DNA of 64,000 nucleotides from Collimonas silvisoli (lineage in GTDB: Bacteria; Pseudomonadota; Gammaproteobacteria; Burkholderiales; Burkholderiaceae_D): contig NZ_JAGQEG010000015.1 in NCBI RefSeq assembly GCF_018305005.1, positions 1 through 64,000 of the forward strand, written 5' to 3'. The notes beneath the pieces were generated by a model. The model saw only the letters and a program-made list of their open reading frames with translations, did no database searches and was not told the origin of the DNA. Made by a program: the position numbers and the translations under genes. Positions 43,421 through 51,587 of the stretch are shown piece by piece. Positions within the stretch are counted from its first letter, which is position 1. Each line of letters begins with the position of its first letter.

Positions 43421-43436
43421 TTACGTATGTACGTAA
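43421..43436. promoter_or_regulatory. Palindromic operator upstream of the XRE regulator
   Basis: TTACGTA-TG-TACGTAA is a perfect 7-bp inverted repeat with a 2-bp centre ending ten bases before the XRE start codon at 43447. A lambda-repressor-like dimer such as the encoded XRE protein is the natural ligand, implying autoregulation. Binding is inferred. Confidence 0.6.
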
Positions 43437-43446
43437 AAGGTCACAT

Positions 43447-43821
43447 ATGGACGAAAAGCAACGAAAGCAACTAACGAAGGCCGTGGGACGGGCAATTGCC
43501 GTAAAGCGCGGCGAAGTGGGTTTATCTCAAGAAAAAGTTGCTGAGATACTAGGAATTAGCCGAGAAGCCGTTTCGAGATTGGAAACGGGTGTGGCTGTGC
43601 CGTCAGTTGTTCGGTTAGCTGAGCTGGCGGAAATTTTCGACTGCGGGATAGAAGAATTATTAACTGATGCGTCAAACCGAAAATTGGATCAGGCCCGGAA
43701 AATCTTTGAACTGATTGGTGACGTGTCCGATGAGCATAGAGAGATGCTTATGAATGTATTCAAGCAATTGACCCAAAGCCTTGTGGGGAAAAATAGTCAT
43801 AAAGGGAAGGAAACGGATTGA
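43447..43821 (+). CDS. XRE-family helix-turn-helix transcriptional regulator
   Basis: 124 residues. The HTH spans about residues 12-67 (GLSQEKVAEILGISREAVSRLETG, then PSVVRLAELAEIFDC and the family ending EELL). A C-terminal helical extension follows. AAAGG lies seven bases before the ATG, just after a perfect palindrome. It is divergent from the SDR/85-residue operon, so that operon and its own gene are the likely targets. Lower GC than the surrounding core genes, which suggests horizontal origin of the 42.0-44.05 kb module. Confidence 0.85.
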   Translation: MDEKQRKQLTKAVGRAIAVKRGEVGLSQEKVAEILGISREAVSRLETGVAVPSVVRLAELAEIFDCGIEELLTDASNRKLDQARKIFELIGDVSDEHREMLMNVFKQLTQSLVGKNSHKGKETD

Positions 43822-44021
43822 TATCAAATATCAATCCAAGTCATTGCTTGAAAGAGATTCCCAGAACCGTTCAAGGAAAACTGCCATCGTTGCTGCAACG
43901 ACTTCGCCAGCGCTTGGTATCACTGCTCAATGAAGAACGGCCCGGCCGAAAATTCGGCCGGGCCGTGAAGGCTTTACCTCAACGTTATACCGTCAGAGTT
44001 CTGAAAAGAGACCTTAACTGA
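43818..44021 (+). CDS. Doubtful small ORF following the XRE gene
   Basis: 67 codons from a TTG that overlaps the XRE stop by 4 bp, encoding a basic peptide (RLRQRLVSLLNEERPGRKFGR in part). There is no recognised family. A perfect 14-bp stem at 43937-43966 lies within it, which speaks against normal coding. It could be a genuine small partner protein by coupling, or chance. Confidence 0.3.
   Translation: MISNINPSHCLKEIPRTVQGKLPSLLQRLRQRLVSLLNEERPGRKFGRAVKALPQRYTVRVLKRDLN
43937..43966. repeat. Perfect 14-bp inverted repeat (strong hairpin)
   Basis: ACGGCCCGGCCGAA and TTCGGCCGGGCCGT separated by AA. Very GC-rich in an AT-rich neighbourhood; no T run follows immediately. May be a transcript-stabilising or terminating hairpin downstream of the XRE gene. 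Confidence 0.7.
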
Positions 44022-44051
44022 ACGGCATGACAGCCGCAGCTGTCATTTTTT
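44012..44051 (+). terminator. Terminator repeat, right copy of the 40-bp inverted pair
   Basis: TGACAGC-CGCA-GCTGTCA followed by seven T, a good intrinsic terminator for the XRE transcript. The 40 bp match 36 of 40 positions of the minus-strand sequence at 42108-42069, including the non-stem CTTAACTGAACGGCA part. Confidence 0.85.
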
Positions 44052-44092
44052 TCATCTGAATTTTCACCTGAACCGGATCAGGATCGCCGCAT

Positions 44093-45238
44093 TTATTTAA
44101 ACAGCAAGCGGATCGAATCCCAGGCGCGGCCGAAGATGGTGGCCTGGTTCACGCCTTCCAGCGCCACCACCGGGAATTCGGCGATGGTCTTGCCATCGGC
44201 GTTCACCTTGACCGTGCCGACCTTGGCGTTTTGCTGGATCGGCGCGATCAGCGGGTCGGTGCGCTCCAGCACCGGCTTGATCTTGTCGGCGATACCCTTC
44301 GGCACCGTTACGTAGACGTCATGCGTGAAGCCGATCTTGATCTGGCTCTTGGCGCCTTTCCAGACTTGCGGCGTATCCACTGCCTGGCCCTTGGCGTAGA
44401 GCTTGACGGCATCGAAATTCTGGAAACCCCAGTTCAACAGTTTTTGCGCTTCCTGGGTACGGGTGCCATCGGAGTTGGTGCCGATTACCACGGCCAGCAA
44501 ACGGCGATCGCCGCCGGCGTTCGGACGCTTGGCGCTGGCGATGATGGAGTAGCCGGCGCTGCTGGTGTGGCCGGTCTTCATGCCGTCGACGGTCGGGTCC
44601 AGCCACAGCAGGCGGTTGCGGTTAGGCTGGGTGATTTTGTTGTAGGTGTATTTCTTGGTCGAATCGATCTTGTAGAACTCGGGGAAATCGACGATCACAT
44701 GGGCTGCCAGTGTCGCCAGATCGCGCGCGGTGGAATACGTGTCGGCGCTTGGCAGGCCATGCGGATTGCCGAAGTGGGTCGATTTCATGCCCATCCGTTC
44801 TGCTTCGTGGTTCATCAGCGCGACGAAGGAGTCTTCGGTGCCTGCCACCGCTTCTGCCAACGCTACGGCAGCGTCGTTGCCCGATACCACCATCAAACCG
44901 TACAGCAGGTCGTTGATCGATACCGGCGTGGCTGGATCGATAAACATTTTCGAGCTGCTTGGGTCGACCTTCCAGGCGCGCACCGAGACGTTGACCATCT
45001 GGTCGAGGCTGATCTTCTTGTCCTTGAGCGCGTCAAAGACGACGTAGGCGGTCATGATCTTGGCCAGCGAAGCCGGTTCGACGCGCATGTCAGGATCTTG
45101 CGAGGCGACTACCTGGTTGCTGGTGGTATCCAGTAACAGCCATGATTTGGCAGCCACTGTCGGCGCCGGCAATGTCTGGGCAAAAGCAACAGATATGGAA
45201 AGGACAGTTGCAGCGAGCGCCGCGAGTATTTTTTTCAT
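44093..45238 (-). CDS. dacC: D-alanyl-D-alanine carboxypeptidase (PBP5/6 family)
   Basis: 381 residues from the ATG at 45238, with a signal peptide (MKKILAALAATVLSISVAFA). Active-site serine Ser57 in SLAK (57-60), SGN (119-121) and KTG (221-223) are the three penicillin-binding motifs of class C low-mass PBPs. The C-terminal beta-rich domain ends in an amphipathic helix (ATIFGRAWDSIRLLFK) that anchors it to the inner membrane. It trims the terminal D-alanine from peptidoglycan stem peptides. In related genomes it lies near dat-ybeD-lipB; here it is about 14 kb away. Confidence 0.94.
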   Translation of the reverse strand: MKKILAALAATVLSISVAFAQTLPAPTVAAKSWLLLDTTSNQVVASQDPDMRVEPASLAKIMTAYVVFDALKDKKISLDQMVNVSVRAWKVDPSSSKMFIDPATPVSINDLLYGLMVVSGNDAAVALAEAVAGTEDSFVALMNHEAERMGMKSTHFGNPHGLPSADTYSTARDLATLAAHVIVDFPEFYKIDSTKKYTYNKITQPNRNRLLWLDPTVDGMKTGHTSSAGYSIIASAKRPNAGGDRRLLAVVIGTNSDGTRTQEAQKLLNWGFQNFDAVKLYAKGQAVDTPQVWKGAKSQIKIGFTHDVYVTVPKGIADKIKPVLERTDPLIAPIQQNAKVGTVKVNADGKTIAEFPVVALEGVNQATIFGRAWDSIRLLFK

Positions 45239-45358
45239 GGAGTATCGAGTAATGAAATCAGTAGCAATAAACCTGCGCCATCGACAACGATGAGCGTAGA
45301 CGACGAGCAATTTTATTTGCGTAATGGGTTGAAAAATGCGTAAGCGGAGGCGGTTAGC

Positions 45359-45468
45359 GGACTGTAACAGCCGATTCGAAAGCGCCTGTCACGTACCCAG
45401 CGAGCATTTGCGCCTTGCCCTGCGCACCGGGTACGCGCCCTTCACTCTCGAATCGGCTGTTACAGTCC
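45359..45468. repeat. 110-bp element with perfect 21-bp terminal inverted repeats
   Basis: GGACTGTAACAGCCGATTCG plus A (45359-45379) is the exact reverse complement of 45448-45468. Inside, GTACCC and GGGTAC are also complementary, so the RNA would fold into a long imperfect hairpin. It lies in the 341-bp gap upstream of dacC and contains no gene. Possibilities are a MITE-like non-autonomous element, a structured regulatory RNA, or a bidirectional terminator. Confidence 0.75.
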
Positions 45469-45579
45469 ACTTGCAAACAACCGCATACAACCATGCCGAC
45501 AGAATTATAGCGCTACCGCCTCTCCGACCGGCTTAAACACGCTGCAAGCACGCTTGCAATGTGCTCAAAGCGTGGTGTT

Positions 45580-46215
45580 CTAGCGGCGCCACATTTCGAC
45601 CATGAGATTCTTGATATGTTGCAGCCGGCGATGAAAAAAATGATCGGCGCCGGGAATCACGATCACTGGAATGTCTTGCGGGCGCGCCCATTCGAACACG
45701 GCGGTGAGCGGAATCGTCTCGTCCAGCTCGCCGTGAATCAGGATGCTGTTGGCCGGCACGGTCGGCATCGGCCACTTGCCGGCGGCGGTGCCGACCAGCA
45801 CCAGCCGTTCGGCCGCTGTCCCAGTCTCAGTCAGGCGCTGCTGCAATTGCGCCTGCACGAAAGTGCCGAACGAGAATCCGCTCAGCGCCAGCGGCAGATC
45901 GGGATATTGCTGGCGCATGTGGGCCAGCAACAGCGCCATGTCGTCGGTCTCGCCGCGGCCTTCGTCGTGGACCCCGGCGGATTTGCCGACGCCGCGGAAA
46001 TTCATGCGTACCGTCGCATAACCCAGCGCCAGGAAGCCGCGTGCCAGCGTATGCACTACCTTGTTGTCCATGGTGCCGCCGAACAGCGGATGTGGATGGG
46101 CCACCAGCGCCAGACCGCGCGGTACGGCAAATGTTTCAGGGTCAGGCAGGTCTAGTGCACATTCGAGCTGGCCGACAGCGCCGGCGATGAAGAAGGGGAG
46201 CGTTTGGGCGTTCAT
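45580..46215 (-). CDS. Alpha/beta hydrolase (YfhR/dienelactone-hydrolase-like)
   Basis: 211 residues from the ATG at 46215. The core has VAHPHPLFGGTMDNKVV near residue 40, RMNFRGVGKSAG near 70, the nucleophile elbow GFSFG (Ser in SGFSFGTFV near 113), the acid in HGELDETIPL and the histidine in GADHFFHRRL. A cytoplasmic serine hydrolase of unknown substrate. Last gene of a same-strand run that begins with the Mla-like transporter; 57 bp after the ferredoxin gene. Confidence 0.87.
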   Translation of the reverse strand: MNAQTLPFFIAGAVGQLECALDLPDPETFAVPRGLALVAHPHPLFGGTMDNKVVHTLARGFLALGYATVRMNFRGVGKSAGVHDEGRGETDDMALLLAHMRQQYPDLPLALSGFSFGTFVQAQLQQRLTETGTAAERLVLVGTAAGKWPMPTVPANSILIHGELDETIPLTAVFEWARPQDIPVIVIPGADHFFHRRLQHIKNLMVEMWRR

Positions 46216-46272
46216 TGAATTAATTCGGGGGTGATGAAGATTGAATGCGTATTGCCAGTGCAATGGTTTTGC

Positions 46273-46593
46273 TTAGATTTTCAGGCGTTCGACAATTTTC
46301 CCGCCGACTATATGGACATCGATGATTTCGTCGATATCTTGCGTGTCGACGTAGGTGTACCAGACGCCTTCCGGATAAATCACCAGCGCCGGCCCTTGTT
46401 CGCAGCGTTCCATGCAGCCGGCCTTGTTGATCCGCACCTTGCCTTCGCCGGCCAGGCCGAGTTGCTTGACGCGGCGCTTGGCGTGTTCCTGCGCGGCCTG
46501 CGCGCCGGCGTTGGCGCAGCAGACCCGTTCGCCCGGCTCGCGCTGGTTCAGGCAAAAAAATACATGGTGTTCGTAATACGGTTTGTCGCTCAT
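46273..46593 (-). CDS. Thioredoxin-like [2Fe-2S] ferredoxin
   Basis: 106 residues from the ATG at 46593. Cysteines are spaced as in Shethna-type/NuoE-like ferredoxins: HVFFCLNQREPGERVCC then after about 35 residues GCMERCEQGPALVIYPEG. It carries electrons; the partner is unknown. Located between VanZ and the hydrolase on the same strand. Confidence 0.87.
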   Translation of the reverse strand: MSDKPYYEHHVFFCLNQREPGERVCCANAGAQAAQEHAKRRVKQLGLAGEGKVRINKAGCMERCEQGPALVIYPEGVWYTYVDTQDIDEIIDVHIVGGKIVERLKI

Positions 46594-46674
46594 TGCAATA
46601 TTCTTGGATGGTTGGCTATAGCAGGGATCATACACCGGCGGCATGTTCGTTTCAGGAGGCGGCCTGCCTTGATG

Positions 46675-47832
46675 CTATCTTGACTCGCGCAACGCCAGCT
46701 TGCGGCGCCGCTGGTGCATTGGATGGAACAGGAACCAGAGTGTACAAAACGGCCACAGCAAGGCCAGGAACTGGGCGACGCCGTTAAAGTTGAGGAACTT
46801 CCCCTGTGACCAGGTTTGCAGGGTTTCGGTGTAATAGGGATTGTCCGGCATGATATTCACCAGCAATAAAGCCATGATCAAGGTCAGCCCGGCCAGGCGG
46901 CGTTGCGCCAGTTGCGGCGCGTAAGCCAGGCCGCCCAGCATGAGGCCGCCGATCAGCAAACCGCCGAACGAGCCCGGAGTCAGCCAGACGAAGGCATTGT
47001 CCGGCGCGAACAATAGCGCTGTCGCCAGGGTCTTGGCCATCAGCGTGGCAAACACCAGCAGCAAGGTCAGCGGCAGTTTCGGCGCCTGCTGGCGCAGCAG
47101 GATCAGGAAGGTCAGCGCGGCGCCGGTCAGGCCGCAGGCGGTAATGATGGTTTCGGTCAGCCAGTATTGGTCGGCGCTGAATTGAATATCGTTGGTCAGC
47201 CAGCCTTGCAGATCGACCGGCTGTTCCAGCAGGTCGGACAACCAGGTGGATAGCATGGAGGTGAACTGGCCAAAGCCGAACAGGTGGCTGAGCGGATAAA
47301 TTTGCGCCAGCGGCCATAACGCCACTACCACCATGCCCTGGCTGGCTTCACGGTTGAACCAGCGCTCGCGCAGCTGCAGCAGACGGCTGTCGGGGCCAAA
47401 GCGCGGCCGCAGGATGGCGCCCAGCACCGCGCCGAGCAGGGCGCCGGCGCTATTCGTCATCAGATCGAGGTTGGAGGCGACGCGTGTCGGCAGAAAGGTT
47501 TGTACCGCTTCCATGCAGCCGGAGATCAGAATCCCGGCCAGGGTCGCCAGCAATACCGCCCAATACGGCGACCAGCGGCGCCAGCGCGGCAACGACAGCA
47601 CCATCAGCATGCCTAGCGGCAGGTAGCCGGCGACATTGGTCCAGACATCGAACACGGTCCAGTAGTGCGGCAGTGGTGCGCTCAGATAGGCAAAGGCGGT
47701 CAGGCCGAGATCGCGCCAGCCGGCAAACGGATACCAGCTGGCGTAGACGATCAGCAGCAGATAAATCAGCAGGCTGACGCGGGCAAACGACGGCGCGGCA
47801 GAGGATGTCGAGGTTGTCTTTTGCTCGGTCAT
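46675..47832 (-). CDS. VanZ family membrane protein
   Basis: 385 residues with about nine membrane helices. The N-terminal half contains the VanZ core (YASWYPFAGWRDLG; DVWTNVAGYLPLGMLMVL; GILISGCMEAVQTFLPTRVASNLDLMTNSAGALLGA). The C-terminal half has extra helices. Its ATG overlaps the stop of the lipoprotein gene by one base (TAATG), so it belongs to the lipid-transport operon. VanZ proteins affect envelope or glycopeptide tolerance; the mechanism is not well known. Confidence 0.85.
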   Translation of the reverse strand: MTEQKTTSTSSAAPSFARVSLLIYLLLIVYASWYPFAGWRDLGLTAFAYLSAPLPHYWTVFDVWTNVAGYLPLGMLMVLSLPRWRRWSPYWAVLLATLAGILISGCMEAVQTFLPTRVASNLDLMTNSAGALLGAVLGAILRPRFGPDSRLLQLRERWFNREASQGMVVVALWPLAQIYPLSHLFGFGQFTSMLSTWLSDLLEQPVDLQGWLTNDIQFSADQYWLTETIITACGLTGAALTFLILLRQQAPKLPLTLLLVFATLMAKTLATALLFAPDNAFVWLTPGSFGGLLIGGLMLGGLAYAPQLAQRRLAGLTLIMALLLVNIMPDNPYYTETLQTWSQGKFLNFNGVAQFLALLWPFCTLWFLFHPMHQRRRKLALRESR

Positions 47833-48431
47833 TATTTTTTCGGCGCTACTGTCGCCAGCCAGCTCATCAGATCGTCAATCACACCATCGTTGGCGGCCAC
47901 AAAGGCGCTGGCGGCGCCGGCGGCGTCGGCGCTGGGAGCCGTGGCCTGGCGGCTGAAACTCTTTTGCGCCAGCAGCACCCGGCCATTGAACAGCGAAGCC
48001 CGCACCTGCAGCGTGGCCAGGCTGTGCGAGGGTGTATCGAAGGTCTGCGTGAAGTCATCCATATCGATTCGCAGCAAGGGAATGTTGAGTGCCGCATCCG
48101 ACATTGCCAGCACGGTGCCGCCGGCCTGGGCCAGGCGCGATTTCAGGCGTTGCTGGAACAGCTGCGCCGGCGGCATGGTCCAGCGGCTGCTGGCGTAGGG
48201 CCGCGGTTGCAGTTGGTTGGCGTAGGCCAGGCGGAAAAACATCATGTTGTTGTCCAGCCAGGCCGGCGAATTGACATCGGCCAGGCTGATGGCTGGCAAG
48301 GCGGCTGCAGCGGCAGCAGTGGCCGGCAACTGCCCCAGATCGTATTGGGTGGGCGCCTCGATCCTGCTGGCGCAGCCGGCAACCAGGGTAATCGCGACTA
48401 AAGCCGACAGGGTTCTCAAGATAGCAGTCAT
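47832..48431 (-). CDS. ABC-transport auxiliary lipoprotein (PqiC/MlaF-operon type)
   Basis: 199 residues with a lipoprotein signal peptide ending LVAGC (Cys at 20). The mature part (YDLGQLPA; FRLAYANQLQPRPYASSRWTMPPAQLFQQRLKSRL) matches the ABC-type transport auxiliary component family. Anchored by lipid to the outer or inner membrane, it should work with the MCE protein encoded upstream to move phospholipids across the periplasm. 68 bp after the MCE gene. Confidence 0.87.
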   Translation of the reverse strand: MTAILRTLSALVAITLVAGCASRIEAPTQYDLGQLPATAAAAAALPAISLADVNSPAWLDNNMMFFRLAYANQLQPRPYASSRWTMPPAQLFQQRLKSRLAQAGGTVLAMSDAALNIPLLRIDMDDFTQTFDTPSHSLATLQVRASLFNGRVLLAQKSFSRQATAPSADAAGAASAFVAANDGVIDDLMSWLATVAPKK

Positions 48432-48499
48432 TGCATGCCTTTAATCAGTTGGGGATGGGGGCGCGATGCCGTGGCGCTCGCTCCGTCACGTTGTGTGCT

Positions 48500-49447
48500 T
48501 TATTTTCCGGGAGCGACAAATCCCGCTTCCCCAGGTCCCGGAGGCAGGGCTTTACTGCCAAACAGAATGCTTTGCGGCTGCTGGTTGAACTGGTCCAGGG
48601 TCTGGTTCAGGGTCCGCATCGACGACCGTGTTTCCGTCGCCAGGGTATTGAAACGCGGCAGCGTGTCGTATTCGACACCGTTGGCGACCGAGCCGATATT
48701 TTGCACCGCACCGGCCAGATTGGCGACAGCGCCGTCCGGTCCTTGCAGGCCGGCGGTCAAGGTATTCAGGTTCTTGCTGAGCACAGTCATGTTGTTGGAG
48801 AGCGTCGTGACCGAGGTCAGCGCCTGATTCAGCTCGCTGGTCAAGACCGGCAGCTGGCGCAAGGTCGGCTGCAACTGCTGCGGAATGGGCCGGTATTCGT
48901 CGACGGTCTTGCTGACATCGCTGAACGCTTTAATCATGGTTTTCTGATTCTCCGGATCCAGCAGGCCGTTGAGTTTTTCCACCATCTCGCTGGCCCGCGC
49001 CAACATTACCGCGCCCTTGCTCTGCAGGTTGTCGAACAAGCTGGGGCGCAACTCTACGCGCGCCAGATGCTGTTTGCTGCTGGCGAGCCTGAGCGGCTTG
49101 CTGCCATCGTCGTCCAGCTGGATATAGGCAATCCCGGTCACACCTTGATAACCGAGGGTAGCAAAGGTGGATTGCGTCATTGGCGTATCCGGATTGATCT
49201 TGATCCTGATCAGGATCTGCCCCGGCGATTTGGGATCGAAGCTGATCGTATCGACTTTGCCGGCGTCCAGGCCGCGATAGCGGACATCGGCTTGCGGATT
49301 GAGCCCCGGCACCGAGAGTTTGGTGGCGATCTCGTAAGGAATCCGTTCCACCCGGTCGCTGTTGAACCACATGACGCCGAGCAGCGCCGCAATCAGCAGG
49401 GCCACCGTGAACAGCCCGGCGATCAGGGCGTGCGCTTTATTTTCCAT
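48500..49447 (-). CDS. MCE/MlaD family lipid-transport protein
   Basis: 315 residues. One N-terminal membrane helix (ALIAGLFTVALLIAALLGVMWF) is followed by an MCE domain at about 38-115 (GLNPQADVRYRGLDAGKVDTISFD) and a helical tail. MCE proteins form hexameric rings that carry lipids between the membranes. Downstream of the ATPase and permease genes of the same operon. Confidence 0.92.
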   Translation of the reverse strand: MENKAHALIAGLFTVALLIAALLGVMWFNSDRVERIPYEIATKLSVPGLNPQADVRYRGLDAGKVDTISFDPKSPGQILIRIKINPDTPMTQSTFATLGYQGVTGIAYIQLDDDGSKPLRLASSKQHLARVELRPSLFDNLQSKGAVMLARASEMVEKLNGLLDPENQKTMIKAFSDVSKTVDEYRPIPQQLQPTLRQLPVLTSELNQALTSVTTLSNNMTVLSKNLNTLTAGLQGPDGAVANLAGAVQNIGSVANGVEYDTLPRFNTLATETRSSMRTLNQTLDQFNQQPQSILFGSKALPPGPGEAGFVAPGK

Positions 49448-49486
49448 AAGACTTCCTATTTACGCTTTCCGGCAAGCGCTTGCATG

Positions 49487-50257
49487 TTATCCGCACGTCT
49501 CGTGCTCAAAACGGTTAGCAGTAAGAAAAAATGATGCAATAAAAGGATGGCGCACCTGCATTACACGCTCTGGCGTGTCGTAGGCGATCACATGTTTGTC
49601 CGCCAGCACCGCAATCTTGGTCGACAAAGCCAGCAGCGGTTCCAGATCGTGGGTGATCATCACCACGGTCAGACGCATGTCCTTGTGCAGCGAGCGGATC
49701 AGCCCGATAAAAGCGGCTGACGACGCCGGATCGAGCCCGGCCGTCGGTTCATCCAGAAACAGCAATTCCGGTTCCAGCGCCAGGGCCCGTGCCAGCGCCA
49801 CCCGCTTGACCATGCCGCCCGACAGATCGGACGGCATTTTCAACGCATGTTCAGGGCCGATGCCGGCCATCTGCAGCTTGAGCAGCGCCGCATCCCTGAT
49901 CAGCCGATCCGGCAAGGCGCGCAACTCGCGCATCGGCAATGCCACATTGTCGAGCACCGTCAAGGCCGAAAACAAGGCGCCTTGCTGAAACAGCATGCCC
50001 CAGCGATTTTGCAGCGTATACATTTGCTTGACATCGGCCTGGTTGATATCGGTGCCGAACACCGTTACCTTGCCTTTGGCGGGCCGGTTCAGGCCCAGTA
50101 TCTGCCGCACCAAGGTAGTCTTGCCGGAGCCGGAGCCGCCCACCAGGCCGACGATCTCGCCGGCGTCGATCCGCAGATCCAGATCCTGATGGATCACCGC
50201 CGCGCCGAACTGGGTCCAGAGCTGGTCGATTTCGATGATCGGCGTTGGTTCGGCCAT
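49487..50257 (-). CDS. ABC transporter ATP-binding protein, MlaF-like
   Basis: 256 residues from the ATG at 50257, which overlaps the permease stop by one base (TGATG); the open frame continues upstream but only as shadow of the permease gene. Walker A GGSGSGKTTL (about 40-49), signature LSGGMVKRVALARAL, Walker B LLFLDEPTAGLDP and H-loop ITHDLEPL. It powers lipid movement by the MlaE-like permease. Confidence 0.93.
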   Translation of the reverse strand: MAEPTPIIEIDQLWTQFGAAVIHQDLDLRIDAGEIVGLVGGSGSGKTTLVRQILGLNRPAKGKVTVFGTDINQADVKQMYTLQNRWGMLFQQGALFSALTVLDNVALPMRELRALPDRLIRDAALLKLQMAGIGPEHALKMPSDLSGGMVKRVALARALALEPELLFLDEPTAGLDPASSAAFIGLIRSLHKDMRLTVVMITHDLEPLLALSTKIAVLADKHVIAYDTPERVMQVRHPFIASFFLTANRFEHETCG

Positions 50258-51381
50258 CAGAATCCCACGCCGCTGAAAATAATCGCAAATATCGCATCGG
50301 CGACGATGACGATAGTGATGGCGCTGACTACAGAGGTGGTGGTGCCATGCCCCAGGCTTTCGGTATTCGGTTCGATGCGCAGGCCGAAATAGCAAGCCAC
50401 CATCGCAATCAAGCCGCCGAACACCGCGCCTTTGCCGAGGCCGATCAGATAATTGGGCAACGGCACCGCGTTCGGCAGCTGTTGCAGGAAATAGGTGGGC
50501 GATAAGCCCAGTTGCAATTGCGCTGCCGTCATCCCGCCCAAGAGCGCAATCGCATCGGTCCAGATCACCAGCAAAGGCATCGCCACCAGCAAGGCCAGCA
50601 CGCGCGGCAAAATCAGCCGGAAGCCGTGCGGCAGGCCCATCACCAGCATCGCATCGAGTTCTTCCGTGACGCGCATCACGCCCAGCTGCGCGGTGATCGC
50701 CGAACCGGAGCGGCCGGCCACCAGGATCGCCGCCAACAGCGGGCCGAGTTCGCGGATGATGCTCATGCCAAGAATATTCACCAGGTAGACATCGCCGCCA
50801 AAGGTATGCAATTGCTGTGCCGACAAAAACGACAGCACCACGCCGATCAGGAAACCGACCAGCGCGGTAATCCCCAGAGCCTGGTAGCCGACATGGTAGA
50901 TATTGGCGGAAATCTCTTTCCACGGCGCCCGCTGCGGTACTTGCAGCATGCGCAGGAAATCCAGCATCAGTTGCCCGAGCAGAGTGATAAAGCCGGCTAG
51001 GTGCGCCAGGATATCGACGCCCACGTCGTAGACCGCATTGAACAGGCGGCGGCGCGGCGGTTTGGGCGGCGACGCCAGGCTGCCGGCGTTAGCCAGGCGC
51101 TGAAAGAAATCGCGGTGCTGCGGCGCCAGGGTCAATTGCCGGGGCCGGGTTTTACCCCATGCATTCCATAAGAATTGGGCGCCGATATGATCCAGCGTGC
51201 CGATATCCGATAAATCCCAGCGCAATGCATCGCTTTGCCTGGCCAGGATTTTCAATTTGACTTGCAGCGCCTTGATCACTCCCGGTTGCGTCAAGGCATG
51301 CACCTGCCAGTCGCCGCGCGCAGCAACCAGGCTGCCATCTTTGAGATCGAGAACGGGAAGTGTGGAATCTGGATTCGGCAT
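50257..51381 (-). CDS. MlaE-family permease with N-terminal STAS-like domain
   Basis: 374 residues. Residues 1 to about 110 resemble a STAS domain (DLSDIGTLDHIGAQFLWNAW), and the rest is an MlaE permease (FIGVVLSFLSAQQL-type and RELGPLLAAILVAGRSGSAITAQLGVM segments; VMGLPHGFRLILPRVLA). In E. coli the STAS protein MlaB is separate; here it appears fused to the permease. First gene of the seven-gene minus-strand run (permease, ATPase, MCE, lipoprotein, VanZ, ferredoxin, hydrolase). Confidence 0.9.
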   Translation of the reverse strand: MPNPDSTLPVLDLKDGSLVAARGDWQVHALTQPGVIKALQVKLKILARQSDALRWDLSDIGTLDHIGAQFLWNAWGKTRPRQLTLAPQHRDFFQRLANAGSLASPPKPPRRRLFNAVYDVGVDILAHLAGFITLLGQLMLDFLRMLQVPQRAPWKEISANIYHVGYQALGITALVGFLIGVVLSFLSAQQLHTFGGDVYLVNILGMSIIRELGPLLAAILVAGRSGSAITAQLGVMRVTEELDAMLVMGLPHGFRLILPRVLALLVAMPLLVIWTDAIALLGGMTAAQLQLGLSPTYFLQQLPNAVPLPNYLIGLGKGAVFGGLIAMVACYFGLRIEPNTESLGHGTTTSVVSAITIVIVADAIFAIIFSGVGF

Positions 51382-51587
51382 CGCATCAGTTTAAGGGAGA
51401 ATTGCCGTTAGCACTATTGCAGTAATGACAAAAGCAGGCCAGGCGCGGCGATCGGATCAGCGAATCGGCGATTTCCAGAGGAATATGCCACAGGGATGGC
51501 TAGTTTCGCTGTTTTGTGTGTGTTTTCACAGGTAATCGCCTGCATCGCCAGCCGCATTCCGCCATAACTCCCGCTACAATGCGCGGC

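Noticed and set aside
49487-50923. A 478-codon minus-strand frame that could be read as a fused permease-ATPase protein
   Set aside because: The part before 50257 is out of frame with the real permease gene; the ATG at 50257 gives a complete ATPase coupled by TGATG.
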